DNA of 64,000 bases from Bacillota bacterium (GTDB taxonomy: Bacteria; Bacillota; Clostridia; Lachnospirales; Cellulosilyticaceae). Under the pieces are notes generated by a model that made no database searches, was not told the origin of the DNA, and saw nothing but the letters and a program-made list of their open reading frames with translations. Of the stretch, positions 63,947 through 64,000 are shown piece after piece (the first letter of the stretch is position 1; each line of letters opens with the position of its first letter). The DNA is taken from NCBI GenBank assembly GCA_023393125.1, contig JAEWMQ010000024.1, positions 116,907-180,906 of the forward strand, given 5' to 3'. The position numbers were made by a program, and so were the translations under genes.

Positions 63947-64000
63947 ATGCTAACTAGAAAAGACACTAAAACTCGATTACAAATGGAATTCACATCTTTA
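63947..64000 (+). CDS. Start of a probable transposase (truncated by window edge)
   Basis: ATG after GGGTGAT opens a frame that runs off the window. The first 18 residues, MLTRKDTKTRLQMEFTSL, resemble the N terminus of IS1182-type transposases, whose start typically has a hxR-x-Q-xEF-x-L pattern. TATAAT lies at 63924-63929. The assignment is tentative because only 18 codons are visible. Confidence 0.4.
   Translation, partial: MLTRKDTKTRLQMEFTSL

Overview
The window looks like a chromosomal segment of a low-GC, anaerobic, spore-forming Gram-positive bacterium of the Lachnospiraceae/Clostridia type (Cellulosilyticum-like is my best guess, from overall feel and not from a database search). Supporting signs are the AT-rich composition, strong AGGAGG-type ribosome binding sites, many T-tailed terminators, the prkA-yhbH-spoVR trio, a clostridial pyrK-pyrD pair, rubrerythrin, an iron-sulfur type serine dehydratase and a huge S-layer-anchored amylopullulanase. 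There are no rRNA genes, no CRISPR array and no prophage. One tRNA gene is present, and a probable transposase begins at the right edge.

Layout. 1-5.6 kb: housekeeping genes (fakA, recG, rsmD-coaD, a coiled-coil protein). 5.8-18.5 kb: an M16C peptidase, an SDR oxidoreductase, a small membrane protein, a pseudouridine synthase, an alpha-solenoid protein, recU, a GH26-like lipoprotein, and prkA-yhbH-spoVR. 18.5-27.1 kb: an AT-rich control region with a LacI-type operator, then one 2743-residue double-headed amylopullulanase with C-terminal SLH repeats. 27.2-36.3 kb: a WalJ-type metallo-hydrolase, an Asn-rich mini-protein, a CorA-like transporter behind a possible attenuator, adenine deaminase, oligoendopeptidase F, an M55 aminopeptidase, a phosphatase and a divergent thymidine-kinase-like protein. 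36.3-46.7 kb: the complete de novo UMP pathway (pyrB-pyrC-pyrF-carA-carB-pyrK-pyrD-pyrE). 46.9-52.5 kb: an ECF S-component-like protein, rubrerythrin, small proteins, a degenerate enhancer-binding-protein-like regulator and a MATE exporter. 52.5-53.0 kb: a gene-free region with dense RNA-like helices. 53.1-57.4 kb: a second SDR, RNase J, a small protein, tRNA-Thr and a LUD-domain protein. 57.5-60.4 kb: an agr quorum-sensing locus. 60.5-63.9 kb: sdaAB-sdaAA, a thioredoxin-reductase-like flavoprotein and a 7-TM protein.

Most interesting regulation. (1) The pyr operon leader combines a recognisable PyrR-type RNA hairpin, a 52-codon leader ORF whose ribosome binding site lies in the foot of that hairpin, an 11-bp long-range antiterminator, and a terminator whose 5' arm is the last codons of the leader ORF. 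(2) The 52.5-53.0 kb region has at least six complementary helices and a good promoter just upstream, and looks like a large structured noncoding RNA that I cannot assign to a family. (3) The agrBD genes have their own promoter: an extended -10, a poor -35, and two 13-bp direct repeats exactly 21 bp apart. This is the expected architecture for a LytTR (AgrA-type) activator and suggests a positive-feedback loop separate from the agrA/agrC promoter. (4) The prkA start codon lies inside a perfect 15-bp inverted repeat.

All functional calls rest on motif reading by eye; no searches or folding programs were run.
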